Shown here: positions 9,016 to 17,423 of the stretch, piece by piece | How the letters are laid out: every line of letters begins with the position of its first letter | Numbering within the stretch: position 1 is the first letter of the stretch | Assembly (NCBI GenBank): GCA_045535935.1 | Contig: JAZSMO010000023.1 | Coordinates: 13,002 to 77,001, forward strand | From: SVFI01 sp045535935 | Lineage (GTDB): Bacteria; Bacillota; Clostridia; Lachnospirales; Lachnospiraceae | DNA: 64,000 nt | Direction of reading: 5' to 3' | The notes under the pieces: generated by a model | Database searches by the model: none | What the model saw: only the letters and a program-made list of their open reading frames with translations | What the model was told of the DNA's origin: nothing | Translations under genes and position numbers: made by a program

Positions 9016-10497
9016 ATGTATCAATATATCTTATTTGATCTTGACGGAACATTGACAGATCCGAAGGAAGGAATTACGAAATCTGTGCAGTATGCATTGC
9101 AGAGTTTCGGAATAGAAGAACAAAATTTGGATCGCCTGGAACCCTTTATCGGGCCGCCGCTAAGAGACAGTTTCCGTGAGTTTTACGGAATTGACGGCGA
9201 AGATACGGAAAAAGCAGTAGCAAAGTTCAGAGAACGGTTTGAAACGACGGGGATACGCGAGAATCATATATATCCGGGTATACATGAGCTGTTGCACGAA
9301 CTGAAAGAGAAGGGATGCATGTTAGCCATTGCTTCCTCGAAACCGCAAGAATTTGTTCACATTGTTTTAAAAAATTTTGATATAGAAGACTGCTTCACCG
9401 TGATTATCGGAAGCGAGAAGGACGGCACAAGAGATACGAAAGAGGAAGTGCTGCAGGAAGCGCTTTCCAAGCTCAGAAAGAAAGCAGGACGACGCTACAA
9501 AGAAAGTATGACACTGATGGTCGGCGACAGAAAGTTTGATGTGGAGGCAGCGCACGAGTTTGGAGTGGACAGTGTGGCGGTTACTTACGGATATGCACCG
9601 GAAGGTGAGCTTGAAAACTGCCGACCGACTTATATGGCGGACAGTGTCACCAAACTGCGCGAGATTATCACCGGAGAAAGGAATTATCAGCGATACAAAG
9701 ACAAAAAAGCTTTTTTAAAAACGTTTGAGATTTTGTTGCCGCTTCTGGTTTATTGGGTGGTCCAGCTTATTGTTTACAACGGACTTTATGTGCTGATCGG
9801 CAGAGGATTACCTGAGCTGTTTGCTCAAAAACAGCAGCTTTCCGTTTGGCTGAATGCCTTTGCGGCGATTGCTTCGTGGCCGGTGCTTTTAAGATTTTAC
9901 CAGAGCAGTCGGGAAGAAGATACATCGCATGTAATCACACGCAGAAAAAAGAAAAATCTCAAAAAGGATGCGATGCTGGTAATTGCCTATGCAGTTGCAC
10001 TTGGGATGGGATTAAATATCATAGTTGCACATTTCAGAGTTGCAGAGCTGTCGGAAAGTTATGCGCAGGTGGCAGGAAATCAGTATTCGGTTCCTTTGCT
10101 GATCGGACTTGTTGTATATGGATTGCTGACGCCGTTTACGGAGGAAATTTTGTTCCGCGGTATTATTTATAACCGAATCAGCCGCTATTTTCCGGTGCCG
10201 ATTGCCATCGTGGTTTCAGCAATTGTTTTCGGATGCTACCATGGAAATGTGATACAGATGGCGTACGCAATGATTATGGGACTTGCCCTGGCATTTTTGT
10301 ATGAATATTATGACAGATTTTTGGCTGCGCCGGTGCTGTTTCATTCGGGAGCGAATCTGATGGTCTATTTAATGACCAAAGGAAATGTGTTCGGAGAACG
10401 GGGACCTGTGCTCTACGGGGTGGTTCTGGTCGCTGTGGCAGCAGGAATCAGCTGCTGGTATATAACATGTTATCAAAAGAAAATGAGGCGTAGATAA
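9016..10497 (+). CDS. HAD phosphatase fused to a CPBP intramembrane protease
   Basis: A two-domain protein of 493 residues. Residues 1-215 are a HAD-superfamily hydrolase of the phosphoglycolate phosphatase type, with the DLDGT nucleophile motif (D8, D10), the cap domain, and the MVGDRKFDV aspartate motif near 167-175. Residues 230-490 form a multi-pass membrane domain of the CPBP (CAAX protease and bacteriocin-processing) family: EEILFRG with E376/E377, YHGN with H409 and HSGAN with H443, the expected glutamate-histidine-histidine set. All catalytic residues of both halves are present. An AGAAAGAA purine stretch precedes ATG 9016. The gene ends 3 bases before the helicase gene. The substrates are unknown. 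Confidence 0.88.
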   Translation: MYQYILFDLDGTLTDPKEGITKSVQYALQSFGIEEQNLDRLEPFIGPPLRDSFREFYGIDGEDTEKAVAKFRERFETTGIRENHIYPGIHELLHELKEKGCMLAIASSKPQEFVHIVLKNFDIEDCFTVIIGSEKDGTRDTKEEVLQEALSKLRKKAGRRYKESMTLMVGDRKFDVEAAHEFGVDSVAVTYGYAPEGELENCRPTYMADSVTKLREIITGERNYQRYKDKKAFLKTFEILLPLLVYWVVQLIVYNGLYVLIGRGLPELFAQKQQLSVWLNAFAAIASWPVLLRFYQSSREEDTSHVITRRKKKNLKKDAMLVIAYAVALGMGLNIIVAHFRVAELSESYAQVAGNQYSVPLLIGLVVYGLLTPFTEEILFRGIIYNRISRYFPVPIAIVVSAIVFGCYHGNVIQMAYAMIMGLALAFLYEYYDRFLAAPVLFHSGANLMVYLMTKGNVFGERGPVLYGVVLVAVAAGISCWYITCYQKKMRRR

Positions 10498-10500
10498 AGA

Positions 10501-12930
10501 ATGATAATCAAGGTATCTGTCCGCAATTTGGTGGAATTTATATTGCGGGATGGAGACATTGACAACCGATATGCAGGGGCAAGGGAAGATGCCATGCAGG
10601 AGGGAAGTCGTATCCATCGCATGATCCAGAAGAGAATGGGAATTGAATATGAAGCGGAAGTACCTTTAAAATTTCAGGTGGATTGCGGCGACTATGTGAT
10701 TCACATGGAAGGAAGAGCAGACGGTATCATTCGAAGAAACGATCAGATCATCGTTGATGAGATCAAAGGTACGTACCGCGATCTGAAATACATTACAGAG
10801 CCGGTAGCAGTACATTTGGCGCAGGCAAAGTGTTACGCTTACTTTGTTTCGTGCATGGAAGAAACGCAGAATGTCGATGTGAGGATGACTTACTGCAATA
10901 TAGATACGGAGGAAGTGAAGTATTTTCAGAATACTTATGCAAAGGAAGAACTGCAAACTTTTTTTGACCGTTTGATACAGGAGTATAAAAAGTGGGCGGA
11001 TTTCGAATATGAGTGGAAAAGAATGCGACGTGACAGCATCCGAAACATGGAATTTCCTTTTGCATATCGAGAGGGACAGAAGGAGCTGGCCGGTCATGTT
11101 TACCAGACGATCTGTCACAAGAAAAAATTGTTTATTCAGGCGCCTACCGGAGTGGGGAAAACAATTTCTACCGTGTATCCGGCATTGAAGGCTGTCGGGG
11201 AGGAAAAAGCCGAGAAGGTTTTTTATCTGACGGCAAAAACCATTACCCGCACGGTGGCGGAAGATACGTTTGCACTGCTGCAGAGTAAAGGCCTTCGTTG
11301 TAAAAGCCTGACACTGACTGCAAAAGAAAAAATATGTCCGCTGGAGGAGACAGAATGCAATCCGGAGCATTGCCCGTATGCAAAAGGGCATTATGCCAGA
11401 GTGAACGATGCCATGTACGAAATGCTGACCTGTGAGGATGTATTCGACCGCGGCAAAGTGACGGAGTATGCGCATAGGTATGAAGTCTGTCCGTTTGAGA
11501 TGTCATTGGATATGAGCTTGTTTTCCGATGCAGTCATTTGCGATTACAATTATCTGTTTGATCCGTATGTGCATTTGAAACGTTTTTTTGCCGAAGGAAT
11601 CAAAGGACCTTATCTTTTTCTCATTGATGAGGCGCATAATCTGGTGGAGCGCGGCCGGGAAATGTACAGTGCGCAGATGGTGAAGGAAGATTTTCTTGAT
11701 TTGAAAAAACAAATCAAACCATATCATACCGGCTTAGAAAAATACATTGACCGTTGTAACAAAGAGCTGCTCGTCCTTAAAAAAATGCAGGACGAAAACG
11801 ATACGCCGGAGATGACCGGTGGATTTGCGCTGGCGCTGACAAGGCTTCACGGAGCAATGAATACCTATTTGGAGGAACACGAGGAAAGTCCGGTCCGCAA
11901 AGAAATTTTGGAGTTTTATTTTCAGGCGGGACGCTATCTTGACGTCAATGAAAGACTGGATGAGAGCTATATTACCTACACTAAAATGCAGGACGACGGT
12001 AGATTTTGCATTCGGCAGTTTTGCGTGGATCCTTCTGAGCGGCTTCGTGAGTGCATGGAACAAGGAGTGGCCAGCGTACTTTTTTCAGCGACATTTTTGC
12101 CGATTCAATATTATAAACAATTGCTTGGGGGAACGAAAGAGGATTTTGAGGTATATGCGAAAACTGCCTTTTCTGCCGATCAGATGAAGCTTTTGATTGG
12201 AAAGGATGTGACCAGCCGCTATACGCGCAGAAATCCGCTTGAATATCGGAATATCGCATCCTATATTCATTCTGTGGTCAGCGGCAAGTGCGGAAATTAT
12301 ATGGTGTTTTGTCCGTCGCATCAGTTTTTGGATAATCTATATGACGCATATCTTACTTATTTTTATGACCAGGAGAAGGTGGAGTGCATCGTGCAGAGTG
12401 AGCATATGAATGAAGATGCAAGGGAGCGCTTTCTTTCAAGATTCCGGGAAGAATCGGGGGCTGAAATGTCGGATTTTGAGGGGAAAATCTGCATGGAGAT
12501 TGAGGTTGAAAGCAAAAGTATCGTCGGCTTCTGTGTGCTTGGCGGAATATTTTCGGAAGGGATAGACTTGAAAGGAGAAGCGCTGATCGGTGCAGTGATT
12601 GTCGGAACCGGCTTTCCGCAGGTGTGCAGGGAGAGGGATATTTTGCAGGAATACTTTGATAAACAGGGCAGAGACGGTTTTGATTATGCATATCGCTATC
12701 CGGGGATGAACAAGGTGCTGCAGGCGGCAGGACGCGTCATACGGACGGTATCGGACCGGGGCGTGGTCGCGCTTTTGGATGACCGATTTCTTCTGCCGGC
12801 GTATCAAAAGATGTTTCCGAGGGAATGGGAACATCCGGAGAGCGTTTCTATGCAACATTGTCAGCAGACAGTAGAACAATTTTGGAGATATCCCAAAAAG
12901 CAATATGACGAAGAAAGAAATGGCAGATAA
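10501..12930 (+). CDS. Rad3/DinG-family iron-sulfur helicase with N-terminal PD-(D/E)XK nuclease-like domain
   Basis: A superfamily 2 helicase of the XPD/DinG group, 809 residues. Walker A APTGVGKT is at 214-221, DEAH at 376-379, and the C-terminal motif VI region AAGRVIRT is near 740. Four cysteines C279, C286, C291 and C330 are spaced like the XPD iron-sulfur ligands. The first 150 residues contain EGSRIHRMIQ and, further on, GRADGII followed by VDEIKGT, the E-x-K signature of a RecB-like nuclease, so the protein probably combines unwinding with cleavage. The family is linked to DNA repair, possibly structure-specific. It follows the HAD-CPBP gene by 3 bases, although a shared function is not apparent. 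Confidence 0.88.
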   Translation: MIIKVSVRNLVEFILRDGDIDNRYAGAREDAMQEGSRIHRMIQKRMGIEYEAEVPLKFQVDCGDYVIHMEGRADGIIRRNDQIIVDEIKGTYRDLKYITEPVAVHLAQAKCYAYFVSCMEETQNVDVRMTYCNIDTEEVKYFQNTYAKEELQTFFDRLIQEYKKWADFEYEWKRMRRDSIRNMEFPFAYREGQKELAGHVYQTICHKKKLFIQAPTGVGKTISTVYPALKAVGEEKAEKVFYLTAKTITRTVAEDTFALLQSKGLRCKSLTLTAKEKICPLEETECNPEHCPYAKGHYARVNDAMYEMLTCEDVFDRGKVTEYAHRYEVCPFEMSLDMSLFSDAVICDYNYLFDPYVHLKRFFAEGIKGPYLFLIDEAHNLVERGREMYSAQMVKEDFLDLKKQIKPYHTGLEKYIDRCNKELLVLKKMQDENDTPEMTGGFALALTRLHGAMNTYLEEHEESPVRKEILEFYFQAGRYLDVNERLDESYITYTKMQDDGRFCIRQFCVDPSERLRECMEQGVASVLFSATFLPIQYYKQLLGGTKEDFEVYAKTAFSADQMKLLIGKDVTSRYTRRNPLEYRNIASYIHSVVSGKCGNYMVFCPSHQFLDNLYDAYLTYFYDQEKVECIVQSEHMNEDARERFLSRFREESGAEMSDFEGKICMEIEVESKSIVGFCVLGGIFSEGIDLKGEALIGAVIVGTGFPQVCRERDILQEYFDKQGRDGFDYAYRYPGMNKVLQAAGRVIRTVSDRGVVALLDDRFLLPAYQKMFPREWEHPESVSMQHCQQTVEQFWRYPKKQYDEERNGR

Positions 12931-13386
12931 AAAACGGCTGAAATTTAAAAGTGTGGATAACTATGAGGGTTAACATAAAGGCAAAAAAATTAAATGTTAT
13001 TATAAGAAATGTAAACCGCTGAAAAATGGGGTGAAATATGCAATATGACAGGCCTTTTTTGCAATTTTGAACAGCAAAACGGAAAATGACATACCCGTAC
13101 AATGTGGATAACTATGTGGAAATTGGGGATTACTCATTGAAATGACTAGTTTGGTTAATATGAGATGACACACGTGTCAAGTATCAAATGAAACAATTCT
13201 TGCAAGGCATAATCAGAAAAACGGACGCTTATGTCAACTCAAAATGAAGAAAAGACAATGATTAAATATTGCATGTAATTTAAAGCCGCTATTGGTTTTG
13301 TATACATATTGTGATAAAATACAAAAAGGTTTGCGTATTTGTACGTATATAAATATGAAGTTAATTTGTGAAATGGGGAGATCGTA
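12931..13386 (+). other. Intergenic spacer with two DnaA-box repeats
   Basis: This 456-base gap holds no convincing gene. It has an exact 14-base direct repeat TGTGGATAACTATG at 12952-12965 and 13103-13116; each begins with TGTGGATAA, the reverse complement of the perfect DnaA box TTATCCACA. A weaker TGTGGA follows at 13115-13120. A palindrome TGACAC-AC-GTGTCA lies at 13166-13179. The promoter of the next operon lies at the right end. Confidence 0.6.
13292..13320 (+). promoter_or_regulatory. Probable sigma-A promoter of the MacB-like operon
   Basis: TTGGTT and TAAAAT are separated by 17 bases, 66 bases upstream of the GTG start of the ABC ATPase gene. The match is moderate, and no other promoter is evident in the spacer. 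Confidence 0.4.
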
Positions 13387-14094
13387 GTGTCCGAAGGAAA
13401 GAAGACCGTAATCCGGGTGGAGGATCTGTACAAGATATACCGGGTGGGCAGCAGTAAAGTACGAGCCTTAAACGGAGTCGATTTTACAATTGAAAAAGGT
13501 GAATTTTGTGCGATTGTCGGCACTTCGGGATCCGGAAAATCGACACTGCTCAATATGTTGGCAGGACTTGAAAAACCAACCAAGGGAGAAATTGTCATTG
13601 CCGGCGAGCATATGGAGAATAAATCGGAGAACGAGCTTGTAAAATTTCGAAGGGAGCATATCGGATTTATCTTCCAGTCGTTCAATTTACTTCCGGCGAT
13701 GAATGCTCTTGAAAACGTGGCCATGCCATTGACGTTCCAGGGGATGGATAAAGAACTGCGAATGAAAAAAGCAGAGGAAGTGCTGGAATTAGTCGGTCTG
13801 ACAAAACATAAAAACCATAAGCCGACCCAGATGTCGGGAGGTCAGCAGCAAAGAGTGGGTATCGCAAGAGCTCTTGTCGTGCAACCGGAAATCATTTTTG
13901 CGGACGAGCCGACCGGAAATCTGGACTCGAAGACATCGGCAGAGGTAATGGCCTTAATGAAAAAAATTATCAGAGAGAAAAACCAAACACTTGTTATGGT
14001 AACTCACGATGATCATCTGGCATCGTTTGCTGATCGTATTTTCCGTATCAGCGACGGTAAAATTGTCAGTATTGAATACGGGAACGGAAGTTAA
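13387..14094 (+). CDS. ABC transporter ATP-binding protein, MacB/LolD type
   Basis: ATPase subunit of a MacB-like (type VII) ABC system, 235 residues. It shows Walker A GTSGSGKST (near 48-56), Q-loop FIFQSFNLLP, signature motif MSGGQQQRVGIARAL and Walker B EIIFADEPTGNLDS, all typical of the LolD/MacB/FtsE group. The start is GTG at 13387 behind GGGGAG. It is the first gene of an operon with a secreted repeat protein and a FtsX-type permease, 17 bases before the next gene. In this family the ATPase drives mechanotransmission in the permease and not classical transport. The substrate cannot be read from sequence. Confidence 0.93.
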   Translation: MSEGKKTVIRVEDLYKIYRVGSSKVRALNGVDFTIEKGEFCAIVGTSGSGKSTLLNMLAGLEKPTKGEIVIAGEHMENKSENELVKFRREHIGFIFQSFNLLPAMNALENVAMPLTFQGMDKELRMKKAEEVLELVGLTKHKNHKPTQMSGGQQQRVGIARALVVQPEIIFADEPTGNLDSKTSAEVMALMKKIIREKNQTLVMVTHDDHLASFADRIFRISDGKIVSIEYGNGS

Positions 14095-14111
14095 AGGAGG
14101 ATTTAATAAAG

Positions 14112-15932
14112 ATGAAAAAGTTTATGAATCGCTTTTTGGTAGTGGCGTTATGTGCCATGGTGTGTATGGGAAACGGAGTGTGCCTGACAGAGACTTGGGC
14201 GACTACAACGGACAATGCCGCAGGAAGCAATACACCAAATCCTGAACAGGGAAGCAACGTAGAAGAAAAGATTACGCTTCAGGAACTGAAAGAGAATTCA
14301 GTGGCGGAAATTGTGGATTACGCAACGGTCGTTAAACTTAAAGTGACCAAGAGCATCCGAAAAAAAATCAATGAAATTGTTAATAAATATAAAGAAGCAA
14401 TCGGAACAGCGACAGGCGACACGAATCAGGGCGGTCTTTCAACAGAAACAGGAATTCAGGATTGTGTGACAGAGGCGAAAGCAGCAATCGACGCACTGAT
14501 ATCAGACGGTTCAGAGGATACCGGTGATGAGGGTGGTGCAGATCCGGAAGGTGAACCTGCAATGCCGAGCTCGACCAGTGATTTTGTGATGGTGGGCGGA
14601 AACTGGATTACTCCGACTGTTACATATGGCCAGACGGTCAATATTGTACTTCCGGTAGTAAATATGGGAGTTGTCAATCTTTCCAATGTTACGGTAACAC
14701 CTGTTACCTCAAATATTGTGAGTGAGTGGCCGTTTGAAATCGAGACGAGTGGATACACACAGACCATCACGGATCTGCCGGGAAAAGGAAATGGTCAAAG
14801 CGACATGGACCGCCGCAGAGAGCTTACCTGGACGTTTAAGACAAGAGACGATGCATTGTCAGGATACTATAAGTTACAGTTCAATGTTCTTTATTATGTA
14901 GGTACGGAAGTGGAAAGTTGTACATTGACAACCTATGCTCTTGTCAGAGGTGCGGCAGGAAGCGGAAATGTAGAAGCAGAAGGCGGAACTTCAACACCTA
15001 GAGTGATTGTGACCGGATTCAAAACGGAACCGGAAGAGGTGCATGCGGGAGATACCTTTAAGTTGACAATCTACTTAAAGAATACATCCATGCGTACATC
15101 GGTTTCCAATATGCTTGTCAATTTATCAGCACCTACGGAAGGTATGGATGCAGATAGCTCATATGCGGCATTTTTGCCGACATCCGGTTCGAATACGGAG
15201 TACATCACTTCTATAGGAAAAGGGGCAACAACCGAACTTACCATAGAGATGACAGCCAAAGCGGATTTGACGCAAAAACCATATCAGATTGATGTCAATA
15301 TGGAATATGAGGATGAAGATTATGCATCCTATTCTTCAACGGCGGATGTTTCTATTCCGATTTTTCAGACCGCACGTTTTGAATTGAGCAAACCGGAAAT
15401 TCTTCCGGCGTCTATTTCGGTCGGCAATGAAGCTAACATTATGTTTAGTCTGTACAATACAGGAAAAGTAACGTTGCACAATGTGAAAGTTTATTTTGAA
15501 GACGACACCGTCAGCGGCGGAGAAGTATTTCTTGGCAAGATCGAAGCGGGAGCAACAAGCTCCGTGGATGTTATGGTGACGGGAGCGGCTCCATCCGAGG
15601 ATGATGATATAATAACTGTTGTTATTTCATATGAAGATGAGACCGGAAAAGTGTCTACCTATGAGCAGGAAATGGAATTGAATGTAACAGAAGATATGTC
15701 CGCAATGGGAGATATGGAAATGTATCCGGGCGATGGTATGGACTATGAAGAATACGAAGAAGAAGGCAGTCCTATACCAATCGGATTAATTGTCGGTATT
15801 GTGATTGTATTGATCATCGCAGCGGTTGTTGTAATCATTGTGAAAAAAAGACGCAGCAAGAAGGCGGATGAAGAGAGAATAAATTTATTGGATGAGCTTG
15901 AAGGAGAGGACGAGTCGGATGAAATTTCGTGA
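14112..15932 (+). CDS. Secreted, membrane-anchored CARDB-like repeat protein of the ABC operon
   Basis: A 606-residue exported protein. Residues 1-30 are a signal peptide (MKKFMNRF, hydrophobic core, cleavage near AWA-TT). A short helical segment (about 45-120) and an acidic linker follow. Then come three beta-rich blocks, about 150-280, 300-420 and 430-530, whose shared pattern (NTG or NTS turns, VTPV and VKVYFE strands) resembles CARDB/NPCBM-like or COG1361 S-layer-type domains. A transmembrane helix (about 560-582) and a basic tail KKRRSKK end it. It sits between the ABC ATPase and the permease, so it probably acts as the extracytoplasmic partner, the place the MacA adaptor takes in other systems. 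GGAGGAT precedes its ATG, and its 3' end overlaps the permease start by 14 bases. Confidence 0.75.
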   Translation: MKKFMNRFLVVALCAMVCMGNGVCLTETWATTTDNAAGSNTPNPEQGSNVEEKITLQELKENSVAEIVDYATVVKLKVTKSIRKKINEIVNKYKEAIGTATGDTNQGGLSTETGIQDCVTEAKAAIDALISDGSEDTGDEGGADPEGEPAMPSSTSDFVMVGGNWITPTVTYGQTVNIVLPVVNMGVVNLSNVTVTPVTSNIVSEWPFEIETSGYTQTITDLPGKGNGQSDMDRRRELTWTFKTRDDALSGYYKLQFNVLYYVGTEVESCTLTTYALVRGAAGSGNVEAEGGTSTPRVIVTGFKTEPEEVHAGDTFKLTIYLKNTSMRTSVSNMLVNLSAPTEGMDADSSYAAFLPTSGSNTEYITSIGKGATTELTIEMTAKADLTQKPYQIDVNMEYEDEDYASYSSTADVSIPIFQTARFELSKPEILPASISVGNEANIMFSLYNTGKVTLHNVKVYFEDDTVSGGEVFLGKIEAGATSSVDVMVTGAAPSEDDDIITVVISYEDETGKVSTYEQEMELNVTEDMSAMGDMEMYPGDGMDYEEYEEEGSPIPIGLIVGIVIVLIIAAVVVIIVKKRRSKKADEERINLLDELEGEDESDEIS

Positions 15933-17304
15933 TATGCTCCGCATGAGCGGAAGTAGTCTCTGGAAAAGAAAAGTCAGAACGATTCTTACAATTCTGGGAG
16001 TAGTGATAGGAACTGCATCCATTGTTGTTATGATTTCGCTCGGTCTCGGATTGTCGAGAGCCTCTATGGCCGAAATCGAGCAATACGGCGGAATTACAAC
16101 GATTACAGTAGAGGATCAGAGTTCCTATGACGGGGAAAGTTCCGGCTCTGAATCACAGTCTGCGGATTCACATCTAAATGATGACGTGATTGAGGAGATT
16201 CGAAATATTGCGCATGTAGAAGATGTTTATGGAATATTGGAGACAGAAGCTCTTGTCATGTGTAATGGTTTTCAAACTTATGCTACGGTAAGAGGTGTGG
16301 AACCGGACAAAATGAGTAAGCTGGGGATTACATTGGCACAAGGAGATTTTCCGGAGCCGGATGCAGGAAGTTTGAAAGCAGTATACGGGAATATGATCAT
16401 TGGTGATTTTTATAATGAAAAAACCGGTGAGGGCTATTGGTATAACGGAGAACTTCCGGATATTGACCTTATGAGTGATACGATTATGTTCATTTTCGAC
16501 GTGGATGGATATTATAATTTCCTGTGGGGGACCGGAGATGAGGAAGAGGGGGCAGTGCCTGCTATGCCGAAAAAACGTATTGTCGAGGCTGCCGGTGTCA
16601 TGGAGGGAACCGTAGAAGATTACGGAAGTAACAGCTATTACGTGTATTTTGATATCAACGAGCTGAAAAGAATATTAAAAAAAGAATATAAGACCAAGAC
16701 GATACCGGGTCAGCCGACCACAGCATCGGGCAAAGCGTTTAAAGAAATCTACTATAACAATATTTTGGTAAATGTAGATGATATGGATTATGTGCAGGAG
16801 GTGCAGAATCAGATCAGCCAGCTGGGGTATCATGCGAGCTCCAATGCTGAATGGGTCGAGTCTATGCAGGGACAGTATTTTTACATTGAACTGGCACTCG
16901 GAGGAATCGGTGCGGTTTCGTTGATTGTTGCAGCTATCGGAATTGCCAATACTATGATGATGTCAATTTACGAAAGAACGAAAGAGATCGGTATTATGAA
17001 AGTGCTCGGATGTGATATGCGTAATATTCAGGGAATGTTTCTTCTGGAGGCCGGTTATATCGGATTTATCGGCGGTGTCCTGGGTATTTTACTCAGCTAT
17101 ACATTGTCGTTTATTGTTAATGCCGTTGTCAAAAATCTCGGTGCAGGTATTGAGATGAATATGTCGGTGGGGATTTCCTATATCCCATTATGGCTGGCCG
17201 GTGTGGCGCTTATGTTTGCGGTCTTTGTCGGCATGGCGGCAGGATTTTTCCCATCCCTGCGCGCGATGAAACTCAGTCCGCTTGCGGCAATCAGAAATGA
17301 ATAA
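15919..17304 (+). CDS. MacB/FtsX-type ABC permease
   Basis: Permease of the MacB-like system, 461 residues. It begins MKFRDML with a cytoplasmic basic stretch and the first helix ILTILGVVIGTASIVVM. A large extracytoplasmic MacB-PCD-like domain (about 45-310) follows, then three C-terminal helices with the family phrase ERTKEIGIMKVLG between helices 2 and 3. The start at 15919 is chosen over an upstream in-frame ATG at 15892 because GGAGAGG lies at 15903-15909 and the protein then begins like its homologues. It is the last gene of the operon; a new extended -10 promoter follows. Confidence 0.9.
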   Translation: MKFRDMLRMSGSSLWKRKVRTILTILGVVIGTASIVVMISLGLGLSRASMAEIEQYGGITTITVEDQSSYDGESSGSESQSADSHLNDDVIEEIRNIAHVEDVYGILETEALVMCNGFQTYATVRGVEPDKMSKLGITLAQGDFPEPDAGSLKAVYGNMIIGDFYNEKTGEGYWYNGELPDIDLMSDTIMFIFDVDGYYNFLWGTGDEEEGAVPAMPKKRIVEAAGVMEGTVEDYGSNSYYVYFDINELKRILKKEYKTKTIPGQPTTASGKAFKEIYYNNILVNVDDMDYVQEVQNQISQLGYHASSNAEWVESMQGQYFYIELALGGIGAVSLIVAAIGIANTMMMSIYERTKEIGIMKVLGCDMRNIQGMFLLEAGYIGFIGGVLGILLSYTLSFIVNAVVKNLGAGIEMNMSVGISYIPLWLAGVALMFAVFVGMAAGFFPSLRAMKLSPLAAIRNE

Positions 17305-17353
17305 AAAAATTGATTTTTTTCATGGTTTTTTAGTAGAAATGTATAAATAATTA

Positions 17354-17362
17354 TGCTATACT
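17354..17362 (+). promoter_or_regulatory. Extended -10 promoter of the coiled-coil/SHOCT gene
   Basis: TG-C-TATACT is an extended -10 element 62 bases before ATG 17424. The -35 region is poor, as is common for extended -10 promoters. Confidence 0.45.
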
Positions 17363-17423
17363 GAAATTCGGACAGTATTTTTTATGGCGTAGTAGTCAAA
17401 TCTAGGAAACAGGGGCGATTGAA

